From assembly GCA_017893485.1 (NCBI GenBank), contig CM030363.1, positions 174,494,686-174,558,685 of the forward strand: a stretch of DNA of 64,000 nt, written 5' to 3'. How positions within the stretch are numbered: position 1 is the stretch's first letter; every line of letters starts with the position of its first letter. Position numbers and translations under genes: made by a program. Positions 45,933 through 57,512 of the stretch are shown here, in pieces. Source of the DNA: Hemerocallis citrina. Its lineage: Eukaryota; Streptophyta; Magnoliopsida; Asparagales; Asphodelaceae. The notes beneath the pieces are model-generated. The model made no database searches, was not told the DNA's origin, and was given only the letters and a program-made list of their open reading frames with translations.

Positions 45933-48317
45933 CTTTTTCCCTCCAAGAAGTTTAGAGTTGCTAATCACAACTACTCTGCTGAGCATCATTGTTGTTAAGC
46001 ATCTTCTTTATTTTGATTTTGAATGGTCAAGTTTTGGGTTCCTATTTTGATTTTGAATGTTTTTTTTTCTTTTAGTTTTTCAGTTGTCATGGCGAGAGGT
46101 GGGAAAGGAGGTGCTGCTGTAGGAGATGAGGACAAAGACAGTCTGACCTGAAGGACATGGTGTTTTAGTGCTAAATTAGTCTGACGCTCATCTTCTGAGT
46201 AGAAGTAGTGATGCAGTGGAGTGTTAACTATCAATGGGTTTTTTTCGTATTTATCTTTGATATGCTAGAAGAGATGGAGGGACAGGGCTTAGAGAGATAG
46301 AAAGGACAGCTGAGGAGGTTGTCTGACCCATTGGAATGAGGGAGAGCTCCATTAGTGTAATTCTTTTGAGGTGTGATGAGAAGAGAGACTAGAGAATACG
46401 GAGCTCTATTAGTGTCATTGTTGTTGACCTCAAAAATACGTTGCGAAGGTTTAGTTGTTGTTTTTGTGGTCAAATTTTAATTAGGTTAATCTCGAAGCCT
46501 GAGACTCATAGTCCTGATATTGCTTCCAATACACATTGAAAGTTTTATCTCGATGTCATAGATCTGTTATAATGGCTCTGATGTTGTTTTTGTATTCAAA
46601 TTTGAATTAGGTTGATCTCGAACATTGAGACTTACAATATTCAGGTTGACATATAACAATAGGTATTAAAAAACAGGATTAAACAACTTTAGGGAATATA
46701 AAAGCAACAAAAGAAATGGCCGGTTATAAAAGCAAAGGTAGTGAAACTTTGTGGTATAATTCTTTTATATACCATTAAAATAATGGATATGACAACGGTG
46801 TTTAGGTGAGCCATAATAGAAAAAATATTCATGAATAATTTGTAGAGAAATCTTGTTCCTCATCATTTTCCCTAACTGAAATAACTCGACTCCACTAGGC
46901 CATGTTAGGGTAAAGACTATACTCTACAGAAATGAGCCAACTAATTTCTTCAAGTTGCACACAAGATTTATTGCCAGAATCACAATAGAATTACATCTAA
47001 GAAACTGTGGTAGTGTACAAGTTAATAGGAAAATTTAAATATATAACAGTTTCCGATGCAATTAGATGCTAACTGTAATGCGGAGAGATTCAGAAATCTC
47101 GAGATTAGCTACCAATACATCAAGAGATTGTAAACCTGCAAATGGTAGTTTAAGGAAATATATGTAGCAATCACCAAGTTTTTGTTACTTAACTTTAAAT
47201 TGCATAGTTCTTAAATGAAAAAAGGGTTGCAAGTTTTAAGCTACACTATTTTGACCACAAAAGAAAGGCCTTGCTTTGAGATGGCAGATTAGCAGAGGTA
47301 TGTGGAGGCTACGAATAAATTTAGTGAGAGTGTCAATTTATTTTTTACCTTCACATACCTTCACCTACCTCAATATCCAAACAGGAAAAAGATCTACAGA
47401 TTGAAAAACAAATAATCTGTAGGATACTGTAAAATGCTCTCAAATTTGTATTACAAGGGGGTGTAATTTTGAGATGTGTAGTATATTTGATAGACATTAA
47501 TGTAATATGATCAGTCATATTCACACCCATAGATGCTAACACTTATTCTCGAAGGTATGCTAGCGACCCATGAAGCATGTCTTTGTGTCAAGTGCTATAA
47601 GACCTGGAGGTGCTATATTTATGAGTTTAAGCCTATTTGAAGTTTCATTATTTTAAGCTTGTGCAGTGAAAGTACCATGAAGCAATTGCATGATTTCCGG
47701 CCAAAATATGCTAATGTGGTAACCAATCTATCGAGTAGTATTAACTTTCTGTGTCAACTCGTCACCTATGAAATTTAGCTTTGGGTGACGAGGTTGCCAA
47801 CATAGTACCTAAGCATGAAAGACATTTTCGAGAAAAAAAACTCTCAGTACTCAGTAGTAATAAATGAATGGCTAATTCTGGCTTCATGTACACTTGAACA
47901 TCCTGATTTCTTAACTAAACATGATGGCTATCATCTATGAAGCACGGATACGGGTATAGGGTGTGGGTACGACACGACATGGATACATGGATACATGATT
48001 TTATAAAAAGGTAGGATACGGGTGCATCGGTGGTACGTTAAATATAAAACATTTTATATTATATCTATAAATAAAACAATATTTATCTTATTAAAATGTT
48101 AATATTTAAATAAATTCATAGAGCTATAAGAATACATTATAATTATGAGCATTTTGGAGAAAAAAAATGATAATCTAACTATCAATTCTTTCGGTATACT
48201 TGTTTTGTGTTTGAGCTTAACTATGAACAACAAATCTTTGAAATTATACTAGGTCCTTAAGCATTTATCTATTGTGTCTGAAAGTTGTAGAAAATGAGTT
48301 AGAAAATGGATACTCGT
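45933..48317. other. Unassigned DNA, no gene supported
   Basis: AT-rich. Two diverged copies of 'caaatttaattaggttgatctcgaa' at about 46470 and 46600 are the only clear internal repeat. A stretch at 47940-48040 ('gcacggatacgggtatagggtgtgggtacgacacgac') resembles the ends of some plant transposon remnants, without proof. Small ORFs at 45995-46473 on the - strand are low-complexity. Confidence 0.4.
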
Positions 48318-48413
48318 GTTGAAGGGTCATCAGTTGTTGCATCGTCTGGAGGATAGTAGCATTATCCGGTTGCTCATCCCTCGGTCGGGAAGTGGAGGAA
48401 CGTCTGCGAGCCA
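48318..48413 (-). pseudogene. Family B gag N-terminal fragment
   Basis: On the - strand from 48413: M-A-R-R-R-S-S-T-S-R-P-R-D-E-Q-P, continuing with 'ILQTMQQLMTLQ'. This matches the B gag at 54175-54070. It is cut at 48318. With the PBS region and LTR to its right it forms the remains of a second internal domain beside the same LTR. Confidence 0.75.
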
Positions 48414-48593
48414 TAGCTTGTAAAACCATAAAATTAGTGAGTACCCAGATATACGTTGGTTATTACATGTTCATGTGATCAACATGTTGGTGCATAATAT
48501 TGAGTTAACCTGGCTTGAGCCAACCCGACTAACATGTTAGTCATACATGACGAACACATTGGTCAAAACCTGGCACTGATACCACTAAAAACC

Positions 48594-49390
48594 TGTCATG
48601 CCCCGCTTCTCAAAATACGAGAATACGAGCACGTAACAAAGGCCCAGCGAATGATGTAGCATCATCCATAAGCTATACCAGTCTAACTCAACAATATGAA
48701 TATAATCACAACCACACAAGAGTAAATAATCACATAAACAAAGAATGACTTCAATAATCAACGAAATAATCCATAACACAATATCCAACATCTTGGATGA
48801 CAACAAACTTCCGGTCATACAGGCCCCGAACCAAAGTACAATAATAATAGCAATGTTCAAAATGAAATAGCATAAATAGATAGTCAATGCAGTCTATTCC
48901 TTGAGTTCCAATCTCTAAAAGTGTTGCTCACCAAGTCCTTCGGGTATTATTCCTTGATTACCTGCAAACTCGTGATCTACAGTAGAAAAATAATGGGAAG
49001 ATTAATCAGGTAGTTAATTACGAGATACTGGGGATTATGGGGAGAAAATATGGGGATTGGCTATTGGTGGGAGTTAGTGTATGTGGGTTTGGGTTTAGGA
49101 TCCAGTAAGAGATGGGTTTGGGTTTGGGTTAGGATCCAAATAAACAATTAAATAAGTTTATAAATGGGCTAATTAGGATGCACAAGACACCATGATAAAA
49201 TGAGAGTGGAGTGCACAAAAATAATCTCAGGCTTCAGCATGAGAAATAAAAATAGCTTGGAGAAATACAATTGGTTTCAGATGAACAAAAATCCATAATA
49301 AAAAAAATAAATATAAAGATCAAATTACAAGAATGAGTACGAAAAAGGGTTACAGAAGAAAATCCTAAAAAGTCGAAAATAGGGGTGACA
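48594..49390 (-). mobile_element. Family B LTR with large internal deletion
   Basis: 797 bp, from TGTCATGCCCCGC to AGGGGTGACA in forward reading. The first 390 bases match 54347-54747 and the last 400 match 57088-57512, both closely. About 2340 bases present in the right LTR (54748-57087) are missing, joined at 'aataatg|gga' (48990). It acts as 3' LTR for the gag-pol to its right and has gag sequence with a PBS (48569-48584) on its left. Confidence 0.85.
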
Positions 49391-49407
49391 AATCTTACCC
49401 ACCTTAC
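49391..49407 (-). promoter_or_regulatory. Polypurine tract of element B
   Basis: - strand AAGGTGGGTAAGATT directly before the 3' LTR, preceded by 'GAATTTCGAGGACGAAATTC' (complement of 49410-49440), a motif common after pol in plant gypsy elements. Confidence 0.7.
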
Positions 49408-49475
49408 AAGAAGAATTTCGTCCTCGAAATTCCTTCAAGCAGGTCGTAGAGTAACCCAAAAGAAAAGAAAAGAAA

Positions 49476-50056
49476 CTACTCGAACAAATGAGGGAACTTC
49501 TTCTGAATATCCTCCTCAAGTTCCCAAGTCAACTCATCGGGCGAGTGAGGACTCCATAAGACCCGAACAAGCTTGATGACTTTATTCTTCAGGACTTTCT
49601 CATGCCTGTCCAAGATGGAAATTGGTTGGACTTCACATGATAAGTCTGGTCTCATGAAAAATTCTGAGTAGCCAAAGACATGACTATCATTCCTGATGTA
49701 CTTCCTGAGCTGAGAGATGTGGAAAACATCATGGATTCTAGCCAAAGCTGATGGCATTGCGAGTCTGTAGGCTACCTTGTCCACTCGTTCCACAATATCG
49801 AATGGACCGATAAATCGGGGACTCGGCTTGCCCCCACCACCGAAGTGGATAACACCCTTCCATGGTGAAAACTTTAGGTTAACATGATCGCCTGCCTCAA
49901 ACTCCAGAGGCCTTCGATGACATCAGCCCACTTCCTCTATCTGTCCTGAGCTGACTGTAAGTGCTTCATGATCTGAGCCACTGCATCAATAGTGTTCATG
50001 ATCAACTCAGGCCCTAAGAGTTTCCTCTCGCCAATATCATCCCAAAAAATTGGCGA
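49476..50056 (-). pseudogene. Element B integrase C-terminus and chromodomain
   Basis: Frame 49793-49476 encodes 'YRLAMPSALARIHDVFHISQLRKYI', 'ISILDRHEKVLKNKVIKLVRVLW' and 'DELTWELEEDIQKKFPHLF', a complete Tekay/Del-type C-terminal chromodomain. Upstream (50056-49794) the integrase C-terminal part is readable only in pieces ('WKGVIHFGGGGKPSPRFIGP' region). The protein would target integration to chromatin. Confidence 0.8.
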
Positions 50057-50865
50057 TCAACATTTGTGACCATAGAGCGCCTCGTACGGAGCTGTCTTGA
50101 GGCTTGCCTGATAGTTGTTATTGTACGAGAACTCAACCAAGTACAGATGATCTTCCCAAGAACCACCAAACTGAAGAACACAAGACCTCAACATGTCCCA
50201 TAGTGTTTTGATCGTTCTCTTGAACTGCCCATCTGTCTGTGGGTGGAAAGCGGTGCAATAGCTCAACTTATTGCCCAAACTTCTCTGAAGACTCCCAAAA
50301 CTGACACTTGAACCTCATATCTATGTCTGATACGGTGCAAACAAGAACTCCATGCAGTCTCACAACCTCCTGAATATACTTCTCAGCCAAGCTCTCAGTG
50401 GACTGACCCACTATGAAAGTAATGAAGTGGTCACCCTTCGTCAGCCGGTCTACTATCACCCAGATAGCATTATGATCCTTGGGACTTCTTGGCAATGCCG
50501 TCACTATCCTTGGGACTTCTTGGCAATGCCGTCACAAAATCCATAGTGATGTTCTCCCATTTCCACTCCGGGATTAGGAGAGGTTGGAAAAGTCCTACGG
50601 TCCTCCGATGTTCCGCTTTCACTTGTTGACAGATCAAACATTGGGTCACAAACCTTGCCACTGCCTTTTTCATACTTTGCCACCAAAAATGCTGCTTCAG
50701 ATCCCTATACATCTTAGTGCCTCCCGGATGAATAGAATAGGGCGAGTGATGGACTTCTGCAAGTAGCTTCTGCTTGACTTCTCCTCTAAGTACACATAGT
50801 CTGGCACCAAAACGAAGTGATCCTTCAGCATGAATCACCAAGTTAGTTCTCAAGCCTGCTTCCAC
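50057..50865 (-). pseudogene. Element B integrase zinc finger and core
   Basis: Frame 50865-50470 carries the HHCC finger ('HHSPYSIHPGGTKMYRDLKQ', 'CLICQQVKAEH') and the start of the core ('ENITMDFVTALPRSPKD'). A 31-base tandem duplication at 50476-50536 then shifts the frame. The core continues in frame 50504-50268 ('AIWVIVDRLTKGDHFI', 'HGVLVCTVSDIDMRFK') and 50278-50057 ('[16 protein letters not shown]', 'YNNNYQASLKTAPYEALYG'), with the conserved TER block changed to FKR. Confidence 0.85.
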
Positions 50866-51099
50866 TTTACTTCAGAGTTTTCACAACTACTGATCACCTG
50901 CCTAGGTTTCCTTAATCTGCTCCACCAGTGAAGACTATAATTACAACATCATGCACTGCTGTGCAGAACAAGGAAGTATCACATCTAATTACAATCGCCT
51001 CATATCCTCCAAAATGTCCTTCTACATGGTAAGAAGCATAGCAGCAGACCTCCTTCTTAAAGCACCGGGTGCCAGATTCACCTTGCCAAGATGGTACTG

Positions 51100-51780
51100 C
51101 AAGTTGATGTCATAGTCTGCAATCAGTTCTAACCACCTTCTTTGTCTCATGTTCAGTTCCTTCTGTGTGAACACATACTTGAGACTCTTTTTGTCGGTGA
51201 AGATCTCGAATCTATCCCCAAGCAGATAATGCCTTCATAGCTTTAAGGCAAAGATCACCACTACCAGCTCCAGTTCATGTGTAGGGTAGTGCTTCTCATG
51301 CGGCCTCAAATTTCTGAATGCATAAACAACAACTCTACCTCGGTGCATCAGTACAGTGCCCAAACCTCTACCTAAAGCATCACAATGAACCACAAAGCCT
51401 CCTAAACTATTAGGAATAGTCAACACAGGTGCTGACATCAACCGACTCTTCATTTCTACGATGGCTTCGTCACAAGTTCCATCCCAGACAAAATTCTCCT
51501 CCTTCCTCGTCAAATTAGTCAGGGGTCCAGCAACCTTTGAGAAATCCTGAACAAATTTCTGGTAATACCCTGCCAATCCGAGGAAACTCTGCACTTCTGA
51601 AGCTGAAGTCAGCACTGGCCAATCCTTGACTGTAAAAATCTTCGACAGGTCAACAGAAACACCATCGTCGGAGATAACATGGCCCAAGAATGCAACCCAG
51701 GTCAAGCCAAAATTCACACTTGTTGAGCTTCCCATAAAGCCAATTCTCTCTTAAGGTCTGCAAGACAACCCTCAAATGCT
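51100..51780 (-). pseudogene. Element B RNase H
   Basis: Frame 51735-51235: '[16 protein letters not shown]', 'VQSFLGLAGYYQKFVQDFS', 'VHCDALGRGLGTVLMHRGRVV' and 'HYPTHELELVVVIFALKL', ending at a stop where Trp is usual. Further RNase H sequence ('[31 protein letters not shown]') follows below 51235. The first Asp and the Glu of RNase H are present. 50866-51100 holds degraded linker. Confidence 0.8.
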
Positions 51781-51791
51781 CAGCATGGTCC

Positions 51792-52480
51792 TCACAGGTT
51801 ATGAGAATACACCAAGATATCATCGATGAACACCACGATGAACTTGTCCAAGAATGGCGAGAATACCCTGTTCATCAAACTCATGAACACGGCTAGTGCA
51901 TTGGTAACTCTTGACATCAGTAAAAACTTGTAATGTCCATATCTCGTGAGGAATGTCGTCTTCTGAATATCTTTAGCCTTTACTCTAACCTGATGATAGC
52001 TAGAATGGAGACCCATCTTTGAGAAAACAGAAGTACCACCAAGCTGGTCGAATAGGTAGTCAATCCTCGGTAGAGGGTATCGGTTCTTCACAGTGACACT
52101 ATTCAGCTCCCGATTGTCAATGCAGAGCCTACGATTTTCATCCTTCTTGTTGACGAACAACACCGAGGCTCCCCAAGGCGAAATACTTGGCCTGATGAAA
52201 CCCCTGTCCAACAACTCTGGACTTGCACCTTTAGTTCTGCTAACTCAACTGGTGTCATCCGATATGGACTCTTGGAGATTGGTGTTGTACCCGGCTGAAC
52301 ATCGATACTGAACTCCACATCTCGGTCTGGCGATAACCGAGGCAATTCCTTTAGAAAGACATCAAGGAAGTCCCACACAACCAAGGGTGCAACATCTCGA
52401 ACAGTGCACAATGACTCAAGTGTAGCAGCTTTCAGGTTCATCGAGTTCTTGACACATCCAAGCGACGCCTCATCCCGCAC
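51792..52480 (-). pseudogene. Element B reverse transcriptase
   Basis: Frames 52480-52103 and 52214-51792 together give '[20 protein letters not shown]', '[12 protein letters not shown]', '[17 protein letters not shown]', '[19 protein letters not shown]', '[16 protein letters not shown]' (the usual Asp of SKIDLRSGYHQ is Gly) and the catalytic '[12 protein letters not shown]'. The conserved MPFGLTNAP block is shortened to MSRVTNALA. The catalytic Asp pair remains but the enzyme is broken by one frameshift, a small deletion and the lost Asp. Confidence 0.85.
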
Positions 52481-52810
52481 GAAACTCTTGGTGCTCTGGA
52501 AGCCTTGAAAGTCACCTTCTGCTCTCGGTAGTCAATCACGGTATGAGTAACACCCAGCCATTCCATCCCTAGAATGACATCAAAGCTGGAAATGGGGATC
52601 ACAATAAGATCAGCCTTGAAGTCTACGCCACTTATCAGCAAAGGGTTTTTTTTGCACACCCTAGAACAGACAATGAAACCTCCACCTGTGGTGATGTCCC
52701 AAGCTGCGGGCATGGCTGTTGCTTACCAAACGATGTTGATTAACGAAGCAGGAAGAGATAAAGGAGTGGGTAGCACCGGAGTCAAACAGAACATGAGCAG
52801 AAAGAGAGAA
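52438..52810 (-). pseudogene. Element B aspartic protease
   Basis: The active site 'AHVLFDSGATHSFIS' is readable on the - strand near 52800-52755. The frame then shifts at about 52720, and the rest of the domain follows in frame 52713-52438 ('VDFKADLIVIPISSFDVILGMEWLG', '[15 protein letters not shown]'). 52811-53065 is a linker with no clear domain. Confidence 0.75.
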
Positions 52811-53065
52811 AACTAAGATGACACCTAAGGATGATCAAAGAATGTGAATAAGGTGCAAGCAGGATATATGCACGAATAACTTTACCAAAAAGAAAGGAAT
52901 GAACATGCAGAAATTGAATAAAGAAGAAAAAAATAGATAAATAATACAACTACTTAAGATATACCTGCAACCACTCCAATAGCTATCTCGACTTCCTCTG
53001 CAGTCAGGTTATAGGCTTGACCATGACCTCCAGTCTGCCCTCCCCTTGCGGCCACTCTCCTCTGA

Positions 53066-53602
53066 TCAAAGGCTTGCCTCTGCGGTGGAAGAGGCAGCCT
53101 GCCTTGACCTCGAGCCAGTGCTCCCTTGCGGAGCTGCACCTCCAATCGGCACAGGAGCCCTATTCCTGGGGCAGACATGAACCATGTGATAACTGCTACC
53201 ACACACCAAGCACAGCAGATTGGCTAATTTGCAGTCCTGCCGTGAATGTCCAACCTTATGACAGTAGTCACAAGTTTGAACGGTCCTCGGGGCAACAGGC
53301 AGATACGACCGCACCCTCGCGGGAGGGGTCGAAACTGGCCTCCAAATGGGCCCTCCGCAATATGGTGCTGCACTGCCCGCTGAGTAACACCCTAACCTCC
53401 TGAGAGTCTACTCCTGGATCCTGGCTGCATCCAGAACACTAGCACAAGTGCGATGCCAATGGGCAGCCAAACGGTCTTGGATGTGGAAGTCCAAGCCCAT
53501 TAGGAACCTACGAGCCCTGTCCTCATCAGTGGCCATCATGACAGCAGCGAAATGGCTAAGCCGAGTAAACTCCGCAGCATACTCATCCACGAAATGATTC
53601 CC
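53066..53602 (-). pseudogene. Element B gag, second exon with two zinc knuckles
   Basis: From 53602: 'GNHFVDEYAAEFTRLSHFA' and 'DRARRFLMGLDFHIQDRLA', the C-terminal half of the gag domain, then 'DAARIQE', an in-frame TAG (about 53409), then in the same frame two canonical CCHC knuckles (CDYCHKVGHSRQDC and CLVCGSSYHMVHVC). These bind genomic RNA. A single nonsense change is the only break. This part joins in phase to 53688-54175 if the 85-base GT-AG segment at 53603-53687 is removed. Confidence 0.8.
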
Positions 53603-53687
53603 CTAATTCAAGATAATGTTTCAATTAATATTGTCATATGTGAAGTAGGCAACAACAAATGACATTAAATAAAATTATCTAACTGAC
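53603..53687 (-). other. Candidate 85-base intron in gag
   Basis: - strand segment starting GTCAGTTAG and ending GAATTAG. It is A/T-rich (about 70%) and non-coding. It lies between CTTAACTCAG and GGGAATCATTTC. Removing it joins ...F-L-T-Q to G-N-H-F-V-D-E-Y in phase, the normal continuity of the gag domain. Its length, 85, is not a multiple of three, so leaving it in destroys the frame. Size and composition fit a short plant intron. It could instead be a small insertion that happens to have GT-AG ends. Confidence 0.55.
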
Positions 53688-54175
53688 CTGAGTTAAGAAA
53701 ACGAACTGTCGCTCCATCTCAACCTTAGTAACATTGGGGAAGAACTTCGCCATGAAGCACTCAGTGAAAGTGGCCCAAGTGATGGGTTGCTCAAGCCTCT
53801 CCGTCTCGGCCTGCCACCAGATATGGGTGATGTCCACCAGTAGGATCTTATCACATCCACACGATCCACATCAGAGATCCGAGCTACAATCAACAACTGC
53901 TCAGTCCGGATAAGACATTGCTCAGCCTCCAGCGGCGTGTCCATACCCAAAAACTTATCCGGGTGTAACCTTATAAAGTTTGCCACTGTGCCTGGCCTTG
54001 GTGGCAGTAGCCCCGATGCAGGTGCAGTGACAGTTCGGTTGGCCGCCTCTAATGTAGCCCTCATCAACTCATTGTGCTCATGTTGAAGGGCCATCAGTTG
54101 TTGCATCGTCTGGAGGATAGAAGCATTTTCCGGCTGCTCATCCCTCGGTCGGGAAGTGGAAGAATGTCCGCACAC
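53688..54175 (-). pseudogene. Element B gag, first part
   Basis: Starts at ATG 54175 (M-C-G-H-S-S-T-S-R-P). Reads 'ILQTMQQLMALQHEHNELM', 'VANFIRLHPDKFLGMDTPLEAEQCL' and 'RVDVIRSY', then shifts one frame near 53830 and continues 'LVDITHIWWQAETERLEQ', 'ITWATFTECFMAKFFP' and 'ERQFVFLTQ' to the putative intron. This is the N-terminal half of a Ty3/gypsy capsid protein. The short fragment 48318-48413 has the same start. Confidence 0.85.
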
Positions 54176-54321
54176 CCATCCATTAAATTGGTGAGTACCC
54201 AGATATATGTTGGTTATTACATGTTCATGTGATAAATGTGGTGCGCATAATATTGATTTAACCTGGCTTGAACCAACCCGACTAACATATTAGTCAAACA
54301 TGACTAACACATTGGCCAAAA

Positions 54322-54337
54322 CCTGGCACTGATACCA
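54322..54337 (-). promoter_or_regulatory. Primer binding site of element B
   Basis: - strand TGGTATCAGTGCCAGG, initiator tRNA-Met type, with one change from TGGTATCAGAGCCAGG. It lies nine bases inside the 5' LTR. An identical site is at 48569-48584. Confidence 0.8.
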
Positions 54338-54346
54338 CTAAAAACC

Positions 54347-57300
54347 TGTCACGCCCCGCTTCCCAAAATACGGGAATACGAGCATGTAACAAAGGCCCAG
54401 TGAATGATGTAGCATCATCCATAAGCTATACCAGTCTAACTCAACAATATGAATATAATCACAACCACACAAGAGTAAATAATCACATAAACGAAGAATG
54501 ACTTCAATAATCAACGAAATAATCCATAACATAATATCCAACATCTGGGATAAAAACAAACTTCCGGTCATACAAGCCCCGAACCAAAGTGCAATAATAA
54601 TAGCAATGTTCAAAATGAAATAGCATAAATAGATAGTCAATGCGGTCTATTCCTTGAGTTCCATTCTCTAAAAGTGTTGCTCACCAAGTCTTCAGATATT
54701 ATTCCTTGAGTACCTACAAACTCGTGATCTGAAGTAGAAAAATAATGTCCGTTAGAGCAAGTCACGTACAGTAAGTAGTGGAAAATAAAGAATAAGAAAA
54801 GCATGGTATATCAAGAATAAGGGACTAGATCAAAGTCAAGGTGCAATAACAAGGTTGGTGATAGAGTCAAGGTTCTATAATTAATTATGCAATAATCACC
54901 AGTCACAATTAATGATCAATGTCGATGACAATATTCAGGATCAAGCATGCAAGTGTCAATCTAGGGTTACTATTCATTTTTTAAACTTATCTAATGCACG
55001 TAATAATGTGTCCTTTACCACAGGTTCGGTGCATGCAAACAGTGATCGTTTAGACCGTGATGGTGAACTATACAGATCGTGTACTTGGCACAATAACAAT
55101 AATTTACAATCAATAATTAACAATCGATACTCCACCTTCCATAACAATAATCAATGTAAAGAATAAGGGACCTTTGCCGAGTACAGTCTCTGATTCTTCA
55201 CTACCAAGTCAACCCTTAATAACCCTGCTTGTTAATGTTTTATTACATCCTAATGTGAGCATGCAAGAAGGTGTCAAGATTGTGAAATGCAGGGTGTAGC
55301 TAATTCTACTCATTACATGGAAAGCAAAAGTGTTTATACCCAATCAATAAAACAAACATATGTTCTGGACAGCAAGACGTTGCTGTACAAAAAGAGGTAT
55401 TTTCGTTGCTACAGGGCAGAAAATCAGGATCCGTCACAGGTTTTAAAAACTATAAACTCTACCAGTTTCAGTGCATATACACACGACATATCAAAATTAG
55501 AGAAACTAGACAAAAAAATCATATTCTTTACTAATTTCTGTTCAGCCAGCAGGTTAAAGGTCATGTTCACATATATATATCGGGTCTGAAAATTTATCAT
55601 TTAATTTCACAAAAATTCAGGGTGACTACTAGTCATGTCTAGTTACAACTAGATAATGTCAAATTTCAATTCTAATGCTAACATTTTCTTTTAAATAACA
55701 ATTCATGTCGATACGCCTGTAATTGGCAAATTTGGAAATTTAGACCTAGCAGTATTAAAAATCTAATATATTACACATTATAACTCGGAATTTAGGTCCG
55801 TCAAATGTTCTGAAAAGTAGACTCACAGAGCTACAATTGTTGTTTACAAAGTTCAATCAAATTCTTACAAAAACTAGTTCAAAATCGTAATGCAATATGA
55901 AACAGACAGCAGGCCAACAAATAGATTAATATGAATTGACAATAATTGAACACGCAAGCATATTATTTCATGGCAATTAATCAGCAGTAAATCCCACTTA
56001 ATTATCAGCATGAAATTTTAACATTTACGAGGCATTTCATGGCAATTAATTCACGAAAATCATATTCAATCGAAACATTCAAATCATCAATCAACCCTAT
56101 AACATGGTTCTGATTTGAATTCATGTATTACGTGCATTTACAATTGTATAATAGGGCATGGGTTTGAGTCAAAGATAACGTCACGAAAAGAGAATTATCA
56201 CTTGGTTTCGCCGATGAATCCATGATAAACTCTTGAACAAATATCAAGCAAAGATTTATACGATCATTGGATTATGGACAACTTACGGGGATCAACGAAA
56301 TTCTTGAACGTGAATAATAAAGGGGTTCAAGAAGACTTTCCTTATACCTACGATTAATTCTGAAAGTGATAGAATAACGGGATGAGAATCCTGACAGCAA
56401 CACACGTGCAAACTACGTGCACGAAGACACGTGCAAAACACAGATTAGCAACACATTAACAACAACAAGGCGAGAGCAGGGACTTGGCTTGGCACTGCGA
56501 TGGACGACGGTCAACGACGGCGATGGTCGGCAGTGGAACGATAATGAGGAGGTGTTGCAAAGGCATTTGGGATGGCGTTGGAGGAGCTATGATGCCCATG
56601 GTGAAGCGCAGTAAGGTGGAGGTGGCGATGGTGCTGAGGAGGTCAGAGATAGGGGTGCTCGAGTGGAGGAAAGGCTCGGGATGCAGTCGAAGGTGGTGCT
56701 TTGAGGTGGTCGAGGACTGCGAGGGGGTTGCAATGCAGCGATGGGTAATGGGGGTCGCTAGGATGAAGGGAGGTCGATGATGGTGGTTACGGAATCGATG
56801 GGGAAGACGAAGAGGTGGTGGTCGATGGAGGGTGGCGATGAGCGGGGATGATGGGTTCGGAGTGCGATGGTCGAAGGGCTGACGGAGGAGGGACAGCGGG
56901 CGCAGGCGGTGGAGATGAGATGACAAGGAGGACTGGAGGTTGACGATGGCGTGTCGAGGAGGAAGGCGACGACGGGGGTTTCACTGGGAAGAAGAAGAAG
57001 GGGGTTGCACAATAAGGGGCTTTTACAGGAAGATGAAGGGTTTGGGGTTTGGGCGGTGGAATAAGAAGAAGAGAGGAGAGAGAAACGGGAGGAATAATCA
57101 GGTAGTTAAGAGATACTGGGGATCATGGGGAAGAAATATGGGGATTGGCTGTTAGTGGGAGTTAGTGTATGTGGGTTTGGGTTTAGGATCCAGTAAGAGA
57201 TGGGTTTGGGTTTGGGTTAGGATCCAGTAAGAGATGTTTTTAGGTTTGGGTTAGGATCCAAGTAGACAATCAAATAAGTTTATAAATGGGCGAATTAGGA

Positions 57301-57512
57301 TAGACAAGACACCAGGATAAAATGAGAGTAAAGTGCATAGAAATAGTCTCAAGGTTCAGCATAAGAAATAAAAATAGCTTGGAAAAATATAATTGGTTTC
57401 AGATGAAAAAAATCCATAATAAAAAAAAATAAATACAAAGATCAAATTACATGAAAGAGAACGGAAAAAAATTATAGAAGAAAATCCAAAAAAGTCGGAA
57501 ACATCGGTTACA
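54347..57512 (-). mobile_element. Family B element: 5' LTR, full length
   Basis: 3166 bp, from TGTCACGCCCCGC (54347) to ATCGGTTACA (57512) in forward reading. Contains 'ggttcggtgcatgcaaac' (55022), 'gaataacgggatgagaatcc' (56372) and a GC-rich stretch 56470-57080 (CT-rich leader on the sense strand). The leader sequence is not obviously alignable with that of the other two full B LTRs although its flanks are. It cuts off the family C gag at 57513. Low-complexity ORFs at 56417-57155 are not called. Confidence 0.85.

Noticed and set aside
45995..46473. Two ORFs of about 80 codons on the - strand
   Set aside because: Short, low-complexity, no domain, and no support from context.
47940..48040. 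hAT- or Mutator-type transposon end
   Set aside because: The GGATACGGG-type repeat is suggestive, but no partner end or duplication was found.
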